DNA from: an uncultured Bacillota bacterium
Lineage (GTDB): Bacteria; Bacillota; Clostridia; Peptostreptococcales; Anaerovoracaceae
DNA length: 21,942 nucleotides
NCBI GenBank assembly: GCA_946546075.1
Contig: CAMNNV010000004.1
Span: forward strand, 1 to 21,942
Direction: 5' to 3'
The first letter of the stretch is position 1, and every line of letters starts with the position of its first letter. The position numbers and the translations under genes are program-made. This document shows, piece by piece, positions 1-7,632 of this stretch. The notes below the pieces were generated by a model that saw only the letters and a list, made by a program, of their open reading frames with translations, was not told where the DNA came from and did no database searches.

Positions 1-169
1 GCTCAAGAACAAGTATACCAAATTAGAATATCTATGTAAAATATTTTTTCTTTCTTTGGCAAAAAATAGTTGAATGATTCGTCACAGTTTATATCATAAT
101 AATAGCAGTAATTGTCTAAAAATACAAACTATTTGTAAATCTTTATTTATAAAAGAAATCGCTTCTTCC
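1..169. other. AT-rich non-coding region upstream of murC
   Basis: No convincing reading frame, stem-loop terminator or RNA gene is visible here. The stretch is much richer in A and T than the coding DNA that follows, with several A- and T-tracts. It probably holds the upstream part of the murC promoter region, for example A-tract or UP-like sequence. A weak alternative promoter (TTGAAT at 70-75, TATCAT at 92-97) can be drawn, but I do not rely on it. Confidence 0.4.
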
Positions 170-181
170 TTATGGTATAAT
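170..181 (+). promoter_or_regulatory. Extended -10 promoter of the murC operon
   Basis: TATAAT at 176-181 is a perfect -10 box, preceded by TG at 173-174 as in extended -10 promoters. No good -35 hexamer lies 16-18 bases upstream, which fits an extended -10 type. Transcription would start near 188 and give a leader of about 36 bases before murC. The 12-base string TTATGGTATAAT recurs exactly at the citrate synthase promoter on the other strand. Confidence 0.65.
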
Positions 182-223
182 CTATAGGAAATTTTGATTA
201 GAGGTAAGGAGGCATAAGCCGGA

Positions 224-1606
224 ATGATAGATCTTAAGAAATATAAACATATACATTGTATTGGTATCGGAGGAATCGGCCTTTCTGCTGTTGCAGAGAT
301 CCTTCTCTCCAGGGGCTATGAAGTATCAGGCTCCGATATGAAGGAGAGCGAGATGGCTGACAAGCTCCGTTCCCATGGTATCGATGTGCACGTAGGACAC
401 GATGCAGCCAACATCGAAGGGGCTGATCTCATCGTGTATTCTGCTGCCATCAGCATGAGCAATCCTGAGCTGGCCAAGGCGAAGGAACTCGGTGTTCCTG
501 CCATCACAAGAGCTCAGGCGCTGGGTGCTCTCATGCAGGAATACGATAACAGCATCGCGATCTCAGGTACCCACGGCAAGACGACGACTACGGCCATGGT
601 ATCGCTGGTCCTCAGAGATGCGAACCTGGATCCTACGATCCTGGTAGGCGGCAATCTCTCAGAGATCGGCGGTAACGTCAAGGTGGGAACGAAGGAGTAT
701 TTCGTTACGGAAGCTTGTGAATACATGGACAGTTTCCTCAGTCTCAAGCCAAAAATCGAGATCATCCTGAACATCGATTCCGATCACCTGGATTACTTCA
801 AGGATGTGGATCATATCGCAAGATCCTTCGATAAATTCGCAGGCCTTGTTCCGGAAGACGGAGCGATCATCGCCTACGATGCGAACCCGTTCGTCAAGAG
901 CGTCATCGAAGGACGCCCGAATGCCATCACATTCGGACTTTCGGAGACCTGCGACTACTTTGCATCGGACATCGAATTCTCCAGCGAGGGAATGCCGTCC
1001 TTCACAGCGAACCACGGAGGCGAGAAGCTCTGCAGGATCAGCCTTTCGGTACCGGGAGAACATAACATCCTGAATGCACTTTCGGCCTTTGCATGTGCAC
1101 ATATTTTGGGAGTAGAGCCTGACGCGATCGCTAAGACGCTCGAAGGTTATACGGGCACCCAGAGGAGATTCGATCTTCTCGGCAAGGTCAAGGGCGGTAT
1201 CAAGGTCATCGATGACTATGCGCATCATCCGACGGAGATCAAGGCGACGCTGGCAGCAGTGAACAAGATGAAGCACGGCAAACTGTGGTGCCTTTTCCAG
1301 CCGCATACGTATACGAGAACGATGGCACTGATGGACGAGTTTGCCGGAGCATTCGCAGAGGCAGATGAGGTGGTCCTCGCTGAGATCTACGCGGCAAGAG
1401 AGAAGAACATCCACAAGATCACGTCATCCCAGCTCATGGAGAAGATCCTGATGCAGGATCCGGACAAGAAGATCAGCTGTATAGAGGATTTCGACGAGAT
1501 GGCGAAGTACGTATATGAGAACGCTTCTGAGGGGGATCTGATCCTCACGATGGGCGCAGGGGACATCTACAGAGTAGGTGAGAAGATCCTGGAACTTGAT
1601 AAATAG
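224..1606 (+). CDS. murC: UDP-N-acetylmuramate--L-alanine ligase MurC
   Basis: This cytoplasmic Mur ligase adds L-alanine to UDP-N-acetylmuramate with ATP hydrolysis, the first peptide step of peptidoglycan precursor synthesis. The 460 residues match the family's usual length. The N-terminal Rossmann-like domain starts with GIGGIG at residues 14-19. The central domain carries the ATP loop GTHGKTTTT from residue 115, and the family motifs NIDSDHLD (UDP/Mg region) and DDYAHHPTE follow. The chosen ATG is preceded by AAGGAGG, but the spacing is about 11 bases, longer than ideal. No better start is visible, and the N-terminal motif sits where it should. It is the first gene of a plus-strand run. 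The TAG stop overlaps the first copy of a duplicated ribosome binding site for the next gene. Confidence 0.96.
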   Translation: MIDLKKYKHIHCIGIGGIGLSAVAEILLSRGYEVSGSDMKESEMADKLRSHGIDVHVGHDAANIEGADLIVYSAAISMSNPELAKAKELGVPAITRAQALGALMQEYDNSIAISGTHGKTTTTAMVSLVLRDANLDPTILVGGNLSEIGGNVKVGTKEYFVTEACEYMDSFLSLKPKIEIILNIDSDHLDYFKDVDHIARSFDKFAGLVPEDGAIIAYDANPFVKSVIEGRPNAITFGLSETCDYFASDIEFSSEGMPSFTANHGGEKLCRISLSVPGEHNILNALSAFACAHILGVEPDAIAKTLEGYTGTQRRFDLLGKVKGGIKVIDDYAHHPTEIKATLAAVNKMKHGKLWCLFQPHTYTRTMALMDEFAGAFAEADEVVLAEIYAAREKNIHKITSSQLMEKILMQDPDKKISCIEDFDEMAKYVYENASEGDLILTMGAGDIYRVGEKILELDK

Positions 1607-1620
1607 GAGATTAGGAGATT
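1605..1620 (+). repeat. Tandem duplicated Shine-Dalgarno (AGGAGATT x2)
   Basis: Two perfect copies of AGGAGATT lie side by side at 1605-1612 and 1613-1620, followed by AGG and then the ATG at 1625. The first copy overlaps the murC stop codon. The second puts AGGAG seven bases from the next start, which is ideal. The array looks like a small slippage duplication of a ribosome binding site. Confidence 0.6.
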
Positions 1621-1624
1621 AGGT

Positions 1625-2317
1625 ATGACATTCAACGAATACGAGAAGGCAGAAAACGAAAGACTCAAGAGAAACATAGAATACCTCGAGAACGGTGTGA
1701 ACTTCATCGATATCCGCACGGCATACATCGATGAAGGCGTTGTGATCGGCAAAGGAACGACGATCTATCCATGCGTCGTCATCGAAGGTGATACGGTGAT
1801 CGGCGAGAACAACGTGATCGGACAGAATTCCAAGATCAGGGATTCCAAGATCGGAAGCGGCAACAACATCGAGAGTTCCATGATTTTCGAGAGCGAAGTC
1901 GGTGACGATAACAAGGTGGGTCCTTTCGCATACATGAGACCGAACAGCAAGGTAGGAAACGGCTGCAAGGTCGGAGACTTCGTGGAGATCAAGAACTCCA
2001 CAATGGGCGACGGTGCGAAGGCTTCACATCTCACATATATCGGCGATTCCGACGTTGGAAGCAAGGTCAACCTTGGCTGCGGCGTTGTTTTCGTAAATTA
2101 CAACGGCAAGACGAAGTCACGAAGCGTTGTGGGTGACGGAGCATTCGTAGGATGCAATGTCAACCTGGTAGCACCGGTGAACGTAGGCGAAGAAGCCTAC
2201 ATCGCAGCCGGGAGCACCGTAACAGAAGACGTTCCTTCCGGAGCACTTTTCGTCGCAAGAGACAGAGGTGTCACGAAAGAAGGATGGGTCGAAGAAAAAG
2301 GCATATTAAAAAAGTAA
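1625..2317 (+). CDS. Stand-alone GlmU-type acetyltransferase domain (left-handed beta-helix)
   Basis: The 230 residues align by eye with the C-terminal half of bifunctional GlmU, which acetylates glucosamine-1-phosphate using acetyl-CoA on the way to UDP-GlcNAc. A helical linker (residues 1-25) leads into hexapeptide repeats of the [IV]GxxxxI type that form a left-handed beta-helix. Residues matching the GlmU acetyltransferase site are present: R105 (MRP), K123 (EIKNST), H135 and Y138 in SHLTYIGD, and N158-Y159. AAGS near 195 and a C-terminal ARDRG complete the match. The N-terminal uridylyltransferase domain, with its GxGTRM loop, is missing, and no other frame upstream encodes it, since murC ends 18 bases before. 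It is therefore either a split GlmU half or a related sugar acetyltransferase. Its place between murC and prs supports a cell-wall precursor role. Confidence 0.8.
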   Translation: MTFNEYEKAENERLKRNIEYLENGVNFIDIRTAYIDEGVVIGKGTTIYPCVVIEGDTVIGENNVIGQNSKIRDSKIGSGNNIESSMIFESEVGDDNKVGPFAYMRPNSKVGNGCKVGDFVEIKNSTMGDGAKASHLTYIGDSDVGSKVNLGCGVVFVNYNGKTKSRSVVGDGAFVGCNVNLVAPVNVGEEAYIAAGSTVTEDVPSGALFVARDRGVTKEGWVEEKGILKK

Positions 2318-2344
2318 TACTTCTTGGAGCAGGGGAGAGAAATC

Positions 2345-3301
2345 ATGAGAAAGAGTTTTTTTTCGGAGTACAAGATTTTTAATGGTAATTCCCACACGGC
2401 ACTGGCAGAAGAGATCGCATCACTGATGGGTAAGCCACTTGGCAAGTCGACGGTCAGCAAGTTCAGTGACGGTGAAGTATCGGTCAGCATCTGGGAAACG
2501 GTGCGCGGCGCGGATGTTTATATCATCCAGTCGACCTGTGATCCCGTAAACGACAACATGATGGAACTCCTCATAATGATCGACGCCATGAAGAGGGCTT
2601 CGGCCGGCAGGATCACGGCGGTCATGCCGTATTACGGCTACGCCCGTCAGGACAGGAAGGCGAAGGCGAGAGATCCGATCACAGCGAAGCTGGTAGCCAA
2701 TATGATCGAGGCTGCGGGAGCAGACAGAGTGCTGACGATGGATCTTCACGCTTCACAGATCCAGGGATACTTCGACATCCCGGTGGATCATCTCCTCGGC
2801 ATGCCGATCATCAAGGATTATTTTGCAGAACAGAATATAGACAACATGGTCATCGTTTCTCCGGACCACGGCAGCGTGCCGCGTGCGAGGAAACTGGCTG
2901 AGCCGCTGAACTGTCCTATCGCCATCGTCGATAAGAGAAGGCCTGAGCCGAACAAGAGCGAGATCATGAACATCATCGGTGAAGTAGAGGGCAAGAACTG
3001 CATCATCATCGACGATATGATCGATACTGCAGGGACTATAACGAATGCGGCAAATGCCATCAAGGATATGGGAGCACTCTCCGTGAGAGCAGCAGCGACC
3101 CATGCCGTTTTATCCGGTCCTGCCATCGAACGCATCAGAGATTCCGCCATCGAAGAGCTGGTGCTCCTCAACACCATGCCGATCCCGGAAGAGAAGATGC
3201 TGGACAAGATCAAGGTGCTTTCCGTGGCTCCGCTCTTCGCAGAAGCTATGAACAGGATCCACACGAACGAAAGCATGAGCAGACTCTTCACCATGAAATA
3301 A
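2345..3301 (+). CDS. prs: Ribose-phosphate pyrophosphokinase (PRPP synthetase)
   Basis: This enzyme makes 5-phosphoribosyl-1-diphosphate from ribose-5-phosphate and ATP for purine, pyrimidine, NAD, His and Trp synthesis. At 318 residues it has the class I length. It contains the N-terminal signature FSDGE (40-44), the YYGYARQDRK segment (96-105), MDLHASQIQGYF (132-143), KRRPEPN with the catalytic-loop lysine (about 197), and the PRPP-binding loop IIDDMIDTAGT (221-231). I chose ATG 2345 because a GGGGAGA ribosome binding site sits just upstream and the N-terminus then fits the family. An upstream in-frame TTG at 2324 would add seven unsupported residues. The gene starts 27 bases after the acetyltransferase gene, which fits co-transcription and links to UDP-sugar and nucleotide supply. 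A run of eight Ts lies in codons 4-7. Confidence 0.96.
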   Translation: MRKSFFSEYKIFNGNSHTALAEEIASLMGKPLGKSTVSKFSDGEVSVSIWETVRGADVYIIQSTCDPVNDNMMELLIMIDAMKRASAGRITAVMPYYGYARQDRKAKARDPITAKLVANMIEAAGADRVLTMDLHASQIQGYFDIPVDHLLGMPIIKDYFAEQNIDNMVIVSPDHGSVPRARKLAEPLNCPIAIVDKRRPEPNKSEIMNIIGEVEGKNCIIIDDMIDTAGTITNAANAIKDMGALSVRAAATHAVLSGPAIERIRDSAIEELVLLNTMPIPEEKMLDKIKVLSVAPLFAEAMNRIHTNESMSRLFTMK

Positions 3302-3322
3302 AACGCAGGAGAGAAATATAGA

Positions 3323-3928
3323 ATGTTTGTTATCGCAGGTCTGGGAAATCCCGGCCGCAAATATGAGAATACACGTCACAATATGGGGTTTCGCGTCATC
3401 GATGAGCTGGCAGAGAGAAACGATATCAAAGTCAGCAGGCTCCGTCACGAAGCCCTGACAGGAGAAGGTTTCATCGGCGGCCATAAAGTCATGCTGGTGA
3501 AACCTCAGACTTTTATGAACCTCAGCGGCAGATCCATTTCCAAGATCGTAGACTACTATGATGTGGATCTGGAGGAACTTCTCGTCATATACGACGATTT
3601 CGATACGGATCTCGGAGCTATCCGGATCCGGAAGAAGGGCAGCGCAGGAAGCCACAACGGCATGAAGTCCGTAGTAGAGGAGCTGGGCAGCGGAGATTTC
3701 CCGAGGATCCGAGTCGGTATCGGCGGCACAGGAGATAAGGACTGGGTCGGCTTCGTCATCGGCAAGATGAGCGAAGAAGAAGAGAAGCTGACAAGTGAAG
3801 CCATCGAGAAGGCGGCGCAGGCCGCTGAAGTATTCCTGAGTGACGGCATAGACATATCCATGAACAGATTCAATCAGCGAAAAGAGAAAAAGAAAAAGGA
3901 GCCGGATGAGCAGGAAGGGAATGATTAA
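3323..3928 (+). CDS. pth: Peptidyl-tRNA hydrolase
   Basis: Pth cleaves the ester bond of peptidyl-tRNAs that drop off ribosomes and so recycles tRNA. The 201 residues fit the bacterial family. The active-site residues are visible: N9 in GLGNPG, H19 in TRHNMGF, N66 in KPQTFMNLSG, D91 in VIYDDFD, and N112 in GSHNGMKS. The C-terminal tail after about residue 183 is strongly basic, then acidic (KEKKKKEPDEQE), and looks disordered. AGGAGAG lies upstream of the ATG. The 3' end overlaps the start of mfd, a gene pair common in Firmicutes, so translation of the two is probably coupled. Confidence 0.96.
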   Translation: MFVIAGLGNPGRKYENTRHNMGFRVIDELAERNDIKVSRLRHEALTGEGFIGGHKVMLVKPQTFMNLSGRSISKIVDYYDVDLEELLVIYDDFDTDLGAIRIRKKGSAGSHNGMKSVVEELGSGDFPRIRVGIGGTGDKDWVGFVIGKMSEEEEKLTSEAIEKAAQAAEVFLSDGIDISMNRFNQRKEKKKKEPDEQEGND

Positions 3929-6900
3929 CATAGCGGGTGCTTCCGAAGGAAGGATCGCACCCATCATATCGCACATCTTAGGTGACAGGGAGAGCCAAAG
4001 CCTCGTTGTCGTGCCTTCGATCACGAGGGCGCGCCGTCTGGCTGTGGATCTTTCTTTTTTTGATACCCGAAAGGTCTACGTGCTCCCGGCAGAAGACGAA
4101 AGTCTGATGCAGTATGAAGCGCGAAACAAAGACGACCTGTTCGAACGCCTCAGGATCCTCGATGCTCTCGTTTCCGGGGAGAACTGCATCGTCATAGCAC
4201 CGGTGATCTCCGCCATCAGGAAGCTCCCGCCGGCAGAGGACTACGGCACAGACAGCATGCTCCTCACGTTGGGAGAAGACATCGATCTTGAAGATACCGC
4301 GCGCAGACTTTACAGGATGGGATACGAGCGGGTGTCCATGATCGAGACGAGAGGAGAGTACAGCATAAGGGGCGGCATCCTGGATATCTTCACGCCGTCT
4401 GCAGAGGCGCCGTACAGAGTGGAGCTTTTCGACACCGAGGTGGATTCCATCAGGACCTTCGATATCGAGACCCAAAGGTCCGACGAGGCTCTCGGAGAGA
4501 TCAGTATCGGCCAGTGCGTCCAGCTGATCAGGGACGAGGCGTTTTTCGCAGAGGGAAGCCGTAAAATCGAAAAGGCCTACGATAAGCAGATAGGAAAGCT
4601 CCTCAAGAAAGAAGGAAACAGCGAGACTGTTTACGAACTGAAGAAGCGCAAAGGCCAGCTGATGGAGTACGCAGATAACATGGTGAATCTGCAGTACCTG
4701 GAGAAGCTGCTGGGATATTTTTGCGATAAGACCGATTATATCTGGGACTACATGCAGGAGCCGGTAGTCTTTATCGATGATCCTGCCAGGATCCTGGAGA
4801 GCTTGGAAGTGTACGAGAAGGAGCTGGCGGCCGACATGGAGTCGATCCTGGAGTCCGGAAGAGGCATCGGCCAGGATTTCACTCTGATCTCAGGGACCGA
4901 TGACTACTACAGGCTGTACGACTCGAAGGGCTATATCTTCACACCTTTCGTTTCGACGATCAAAAATGCGCCGTTCCTTGACAGGCTGGTGGAAGTGAAT
5001 TCGAGACCGGCTCCGTCTTTCAACGGCAGGATGGACGTTCTGAAGCAGGAACTTGAGAATTACATCAGCCAGGGATACCAGGTGAACATCGTCTGCAGCA
5101 GCGAGGAGAAGATCAAAAACGTCCGCGAATTCCTTGAGATGGAGGAGCTCAAGGGCATCAAGATCCTGCAGGGTACCATTACAGGTGGATTCGATTTCCC
5201 GGATAAGAAGGTGGCCTTCCTATGGGAAGGTGACATCTTCGGGCAGTCCTACCGAAAGAGCCGGAGGAAGAAAAAGTCCAGAGGCCAGCAGATCAAGAGC
5301 TTCAGCGATGTGCAGGAAGGTGATTACGTGGTCCATGAGACCCACGGCATCGGAAGGTTCCTGGGCATAGAATCCCTGATGGTCCAGGGCGTCAAACGTG
5401 ATTACCTCAAGGTCAAATACGCCGGAGAAGACTCCCTGTATATCCCTGTGGATCAGCTGGGTGCTCTCCAAAAGTATGTAGGCGGCGACGGCATCACGCC
5501 GAAGCTCAACAAGCTGACGGGTTCGGAGTGGAAGAAGACGAAGGCGAAGGCCAGGGCGGCAGTGGATGAGATGGCAGAAGATCTCATACGCCTCAGTGCC
5601 GCCAGGATGCACGCGAAAGGATACGCTTTCTCGGAGGATACGGTCTGGCAGCGTGAATTCGAAGATACCTTCCCGTTCCAGGAGACAGACGATCAGCTCA
5701 GAAGTGCAGAAGAAATCAAAAAAGACATGGAAAAGCCTGTCCCGATGGACAGACTGCTCCTTGGTGATGTAGGATTCGGCAAGACGGAGGTGGCGGCTAG
5801 AGCCATGTTCAAATGCGTGGCAGACGGTAAACAGGCGGCAGTCCTGGTACCGACGACGCTTCTTGCGAACCAGCATTACTATACATTAAAAGACCGATTC
5901 GAAAAGTTCCCGTTCCGGGTGGAGATGCTCTCCAGATTCCGGACGCCGGCCCAGCAAAAGAAGATCATCACAGATATCAAAGCCGGACAGATCGATCTGA
6001 TCATCGGCACCCACAGACTCCTTTCGAAGGATGTGGCCTTCAAGGATCTGGGGCTCCTTGTGGTGGACGAAGAGCAGCGTTTCGGCGTAAGACATAAGGA
6101 GAGGATCAAGCAGCTCAGGGAGAACGTAGACGTTCTGACACTGTCTGCAACGCCGATCCCGCGCACACTTCATATGTCCCTTTCAGGCATGAAGGACATG
6201 AGCACTTTGGAAGAACCTCCGATCGACAGGATCCCCGTGAGGACCTACGTGATGGAGCAGGAAGATCACGTGATCCGGGAAGCCATCGAGAAGGAGATCG
6301 CCAGGGGAGGACAGGTCTACGTCCTCTACAACAGGGTCGAAAGCATCGCCTCTGTGGCACGTCATATCGCAGAGCTCGTGCCGGAGGCCCAGGTGGAAGT
6401 GGGCCACGGTCAGATGAAGGAAAAGGAACTGGAATCCCTCATCATGGATTTCGCAGAAGGATCGTTCAATGTCCTTGTTTCCACGACGATCATCGAGTCG
6501 GGCATCGATATCCCGAACGTCAACACGATGCTCATACTGGATGCCGATCGGTTCGGCCTTGCCCAGCTTTACCAGCTGAGGGGAAGGGTCGGAAGATCGG
6601 GCAGGATCGCCTATGCGTACCTGATGTATAAGAAGGATAAGAACCTGACGGAGATCGCCGAGAAGAGGCTGCGGGCTATCCGTGATTTCACGGAGTTCGG
6701 CTCGGGCTTCCGGATCGCCATGAAGGATCTGGAACTGCGTGGTGCAGGAAACATTTTGGGAACGGCTCAGTCCGGCCACATGCTCAGTGTGGGATACGAG
6801 CTCTACTGCAAGATGCTGGAGGAAGCGGCTGCCAAGGCAAGGGGAGAGGAAGTGCTCCCTGAGGCGGAAGAGACTGTCTTCAGTATCCCTGTTCCGGCCA

Positions 6901-7322
6901 TCATCCCGAAGAGCTACATCGCAGATGAGGTGCTTCGTCTCCAGATGTATAAGAAAATCGCCATGGTAGAGGATGCCGGCGATGAGAGCGATATCACAGA
7001 CGAGCTCATCGACAGGTTCGGAGATATCCCGCAGGAGACCATGAATCTCATCCGGATCGCCAGGATCAGAGCCATGGCAGCCAAGCTCGGCGTGAGAGAA
7101 ATCGAGCAGCAGGGCTTCAAGATCATGTTCTATCTCTGGGATCAGATCAAGCTTTCACAGGGCGTCGTGGCGTCCCTCGTAGCCAATTACGGAGAGAAGA
7201 TCCTGCTGAGCGCCGGAGAGAACCCTTACATCAGACTGACAGCAGGAAGAGAAGAACCGCTGAGCGCCATCATCACCTTTCTGGATACAGCACTGGGAGG
7301 GTACGACCAGAAAGTCAGCTGA
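3906..7322 (+). CDS. mfd: Transcription-repair coupling factor Mfd
   Basis: Mfd is an ATP-driven translocase that removes stalled RNA polymerase at DNA lesions and recruits UvrA. The 1138 residues match the family. The N-terminal UvrB-like region comes first. The CarD-like RNA-polymerase-interacting domain follows at roughly 464-530 (VQEGDYVVHETHGIGRF). The RecG-like motor has Walker A GDVGFGKT at 620-627, the DEEQRFG box at 721-727, TLSATPIPRTL, and the QLRGRVGRSGR motif. The TRCF C-terminal domain lies beyond about 985. Two starts are possible: ATG 3906, with AAAGGAG four bases upstream, and ATG 3921, with AGGAAGG just upstream and an 8-base overlap with pth. I keep 3906, but 3921 is nearly as good. 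No terminator follows before the ileS promoter. Confidence 0.96.
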   Translation: MSRKGMINIAGASEGRIAPIISHILGDRESQSLVVVPSITRARRLAVDLSFFDTRKVYVLPAEDESLMQYEARNKDDLFERLRILDALVSGENCIVIAPVISAIRKLPPAEDYGTDSMLLTLGEDIDLEDTARRLYRMGYERVSMIETRGEYSIRGGILDIFTPSAEAPYRVELFDTEVDSIRTFDIETQRSDEALGEISIGQCVQLIRDEAFFAEGSRKIEKAYDKQIGKLLKKEGNSETVYELKKRKGQLMEYADNMVNLQYLEKLLGYFCDKTDYIWDYMQEPVVFIDDPARILESLEVYEKELAADMESILESGRGIGQDFTLISGTDDYYRLYDSKGYIFTPFVSTIKNAPFLDRLVEVNSRPAPSFNGRMDVLKQELENYISQGYQVNIVCSSEEKIKNVREFLEMEELKGIKILQGTITGGFDFPDKKVAFLWEGDIFGQSYRKSRRKKKSRGQQIKSFSDVQEGDYVVHETHGIGRFLGIESLMVQGVKRDYLKVKYAGEDSLYIPVDQLGALQKYVGGDGITPKLNKLTGSEWKKTKAKARAAVDEMAEDLIRLSAARMHAKGYAFSEDTVWQREFEDTFPFQETDDQLRSAEEIKKDMEKPVPMDRLLLGDVGFGKTEVAARAMFKCVADGKQAAVLVPTTLLANQHYYTLKDRFEKFPFRVEMLSRFRTPAQQKKIITDIKAGQIDLIIGTHRLLSKDVAFKDLGLLVVDEEQRFGVRHKERIKQLRENVDVLTLSATPIPRTLHMSLSGMKDMSTLEEPPIDRIPVRTYVMEQEDHVIREAIEKEIARGGQVYVLYNRVESIASVARHIAELVPEAQVEVGHGQMKEKELESLIMDFAEGSFNVLVSTTIIESGIDIPNVNTMLILDADRFGLAQLYQLRGRVGRSGRIAYAYLMYKKDKNLTEIAEKRLRAIRDFTEFGSGFRIAMKDLELRGAGNILGTAQSGHMLSVGYELYCKMLEEAAAKARGEEVLPEAEETVFSIPVPAIIPKSYIADEVLRLQMYKKIAMVEDAGDESDITDELIDRFGDIPQETMNLIRIARIRAMAAKLGVREIEQQGFKIMFYLWDQIKLSQGVVASLVANYGEKILLSAGENPYIRLTAGREEPLSAIITFLDTALGGYDQKVS

Positions 7323-7358
7323 TGTTGGAAATTGAGCCAATGCAAGGCGCAAATCTGC

Positions 7359-7387
7359 TTGACTTTTGGGCAGTGACAATATAAAAT
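7359..7387 (+). promoter_or_regulatory. Sigma-A promoter of the ileS T-box operon
   Basis: TTGACT at 7359-7364 and TAAAAT at 7382-7387 are separated by exactly 17 bases. It begins 37 bases after the mfd stop and points into the T-box leader. The predicted start point is near 7394, about 20 bases before Stem I. Confidence 0.8.
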
Positions 7388-7393
7388 CTCTAT

Positions 7394-7607
7394 TGTATGC
7401 AAATTGAATACAGAGGCTGTGACGGAGACAGTAGCCCCGCGTAAGATCCTTACAGAGAGCCCTGCATGAGCTGAGAGCAGGACGGTGAGGCGGCAAGCGA
7501 AAATCACTTCTGAGCCTGACACTTCTAGAGAGACGGGATGATGGTCCCGTAATTAGGGTGGTACCGCGGTCAATGATCGTCCCTATGTTTGACATGGGGA
7601 CGTTTTT
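7394..7607 (+). promoter_or_regulatory. T-box leader (tRNA-Ile sensing riboswitch)
   Basis: The leader senses the charging state of tRNA-Ile. Stem I is closed by AGGCT 7414-7418 with AGCCT 7513-7517. It holds the AGTA loop-E element at 7430-7433, a distal CCTGC/GCAGG hairpin (7461-7465 with 7477-7481), and the specifier loop with ATC (isoleucine) at 7503-7505. A Stem III hairpin pairs ACGGGA 7533-7538 with TCCCGT 7545-7550. The T-box sequence AGGGTGGTACCGCG occupies 7555-7568. The bulge bases TGGT (7559-7562) would pair with the ACCA end of tRNA-Ile, discriminator A. Uncharged tRNA-Ile should stabilise the antiterminator and allow transcription of ileS and the two genes after it. Confidence 0.95.
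7578..7607 (+). terminator. T-box attenuator terminator before ileS
   Basis: An 11-bp stem pairs 7578-7588 (CGTCCCTATGT) with 7592-7602 (ACATGGGGACG, one G-T pair) over a three-base loop, followed by TTTTT at 7603-7607. It lies just 3' of the T-box sequence, as expected for the alternative to the antiterminator. It would also stop transcripts running through from mfd, which has no terminator of its own. Confidence 0.92.
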
Positions 7608-7632
7608 CATTAGTTGAAAGGAACAAGAGGAA

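Noticed and set aside
659..1414. A 251-residue open frame on the minus strand inside murC
   Set aside because: It is a shadow of murC with many Arg and Cys residues, no motif and no promoter. The same applies to the 304-residue frame at 3110-4024, which runs across prs, pth and mfd.
7323..7358. Terminator of mfd (TTGG ... CCAA near 7325-7340)
   Set aside because: The stem would be only four or five base pairs and no T-run follows. The T-box terminator downstream is the first credible stop.
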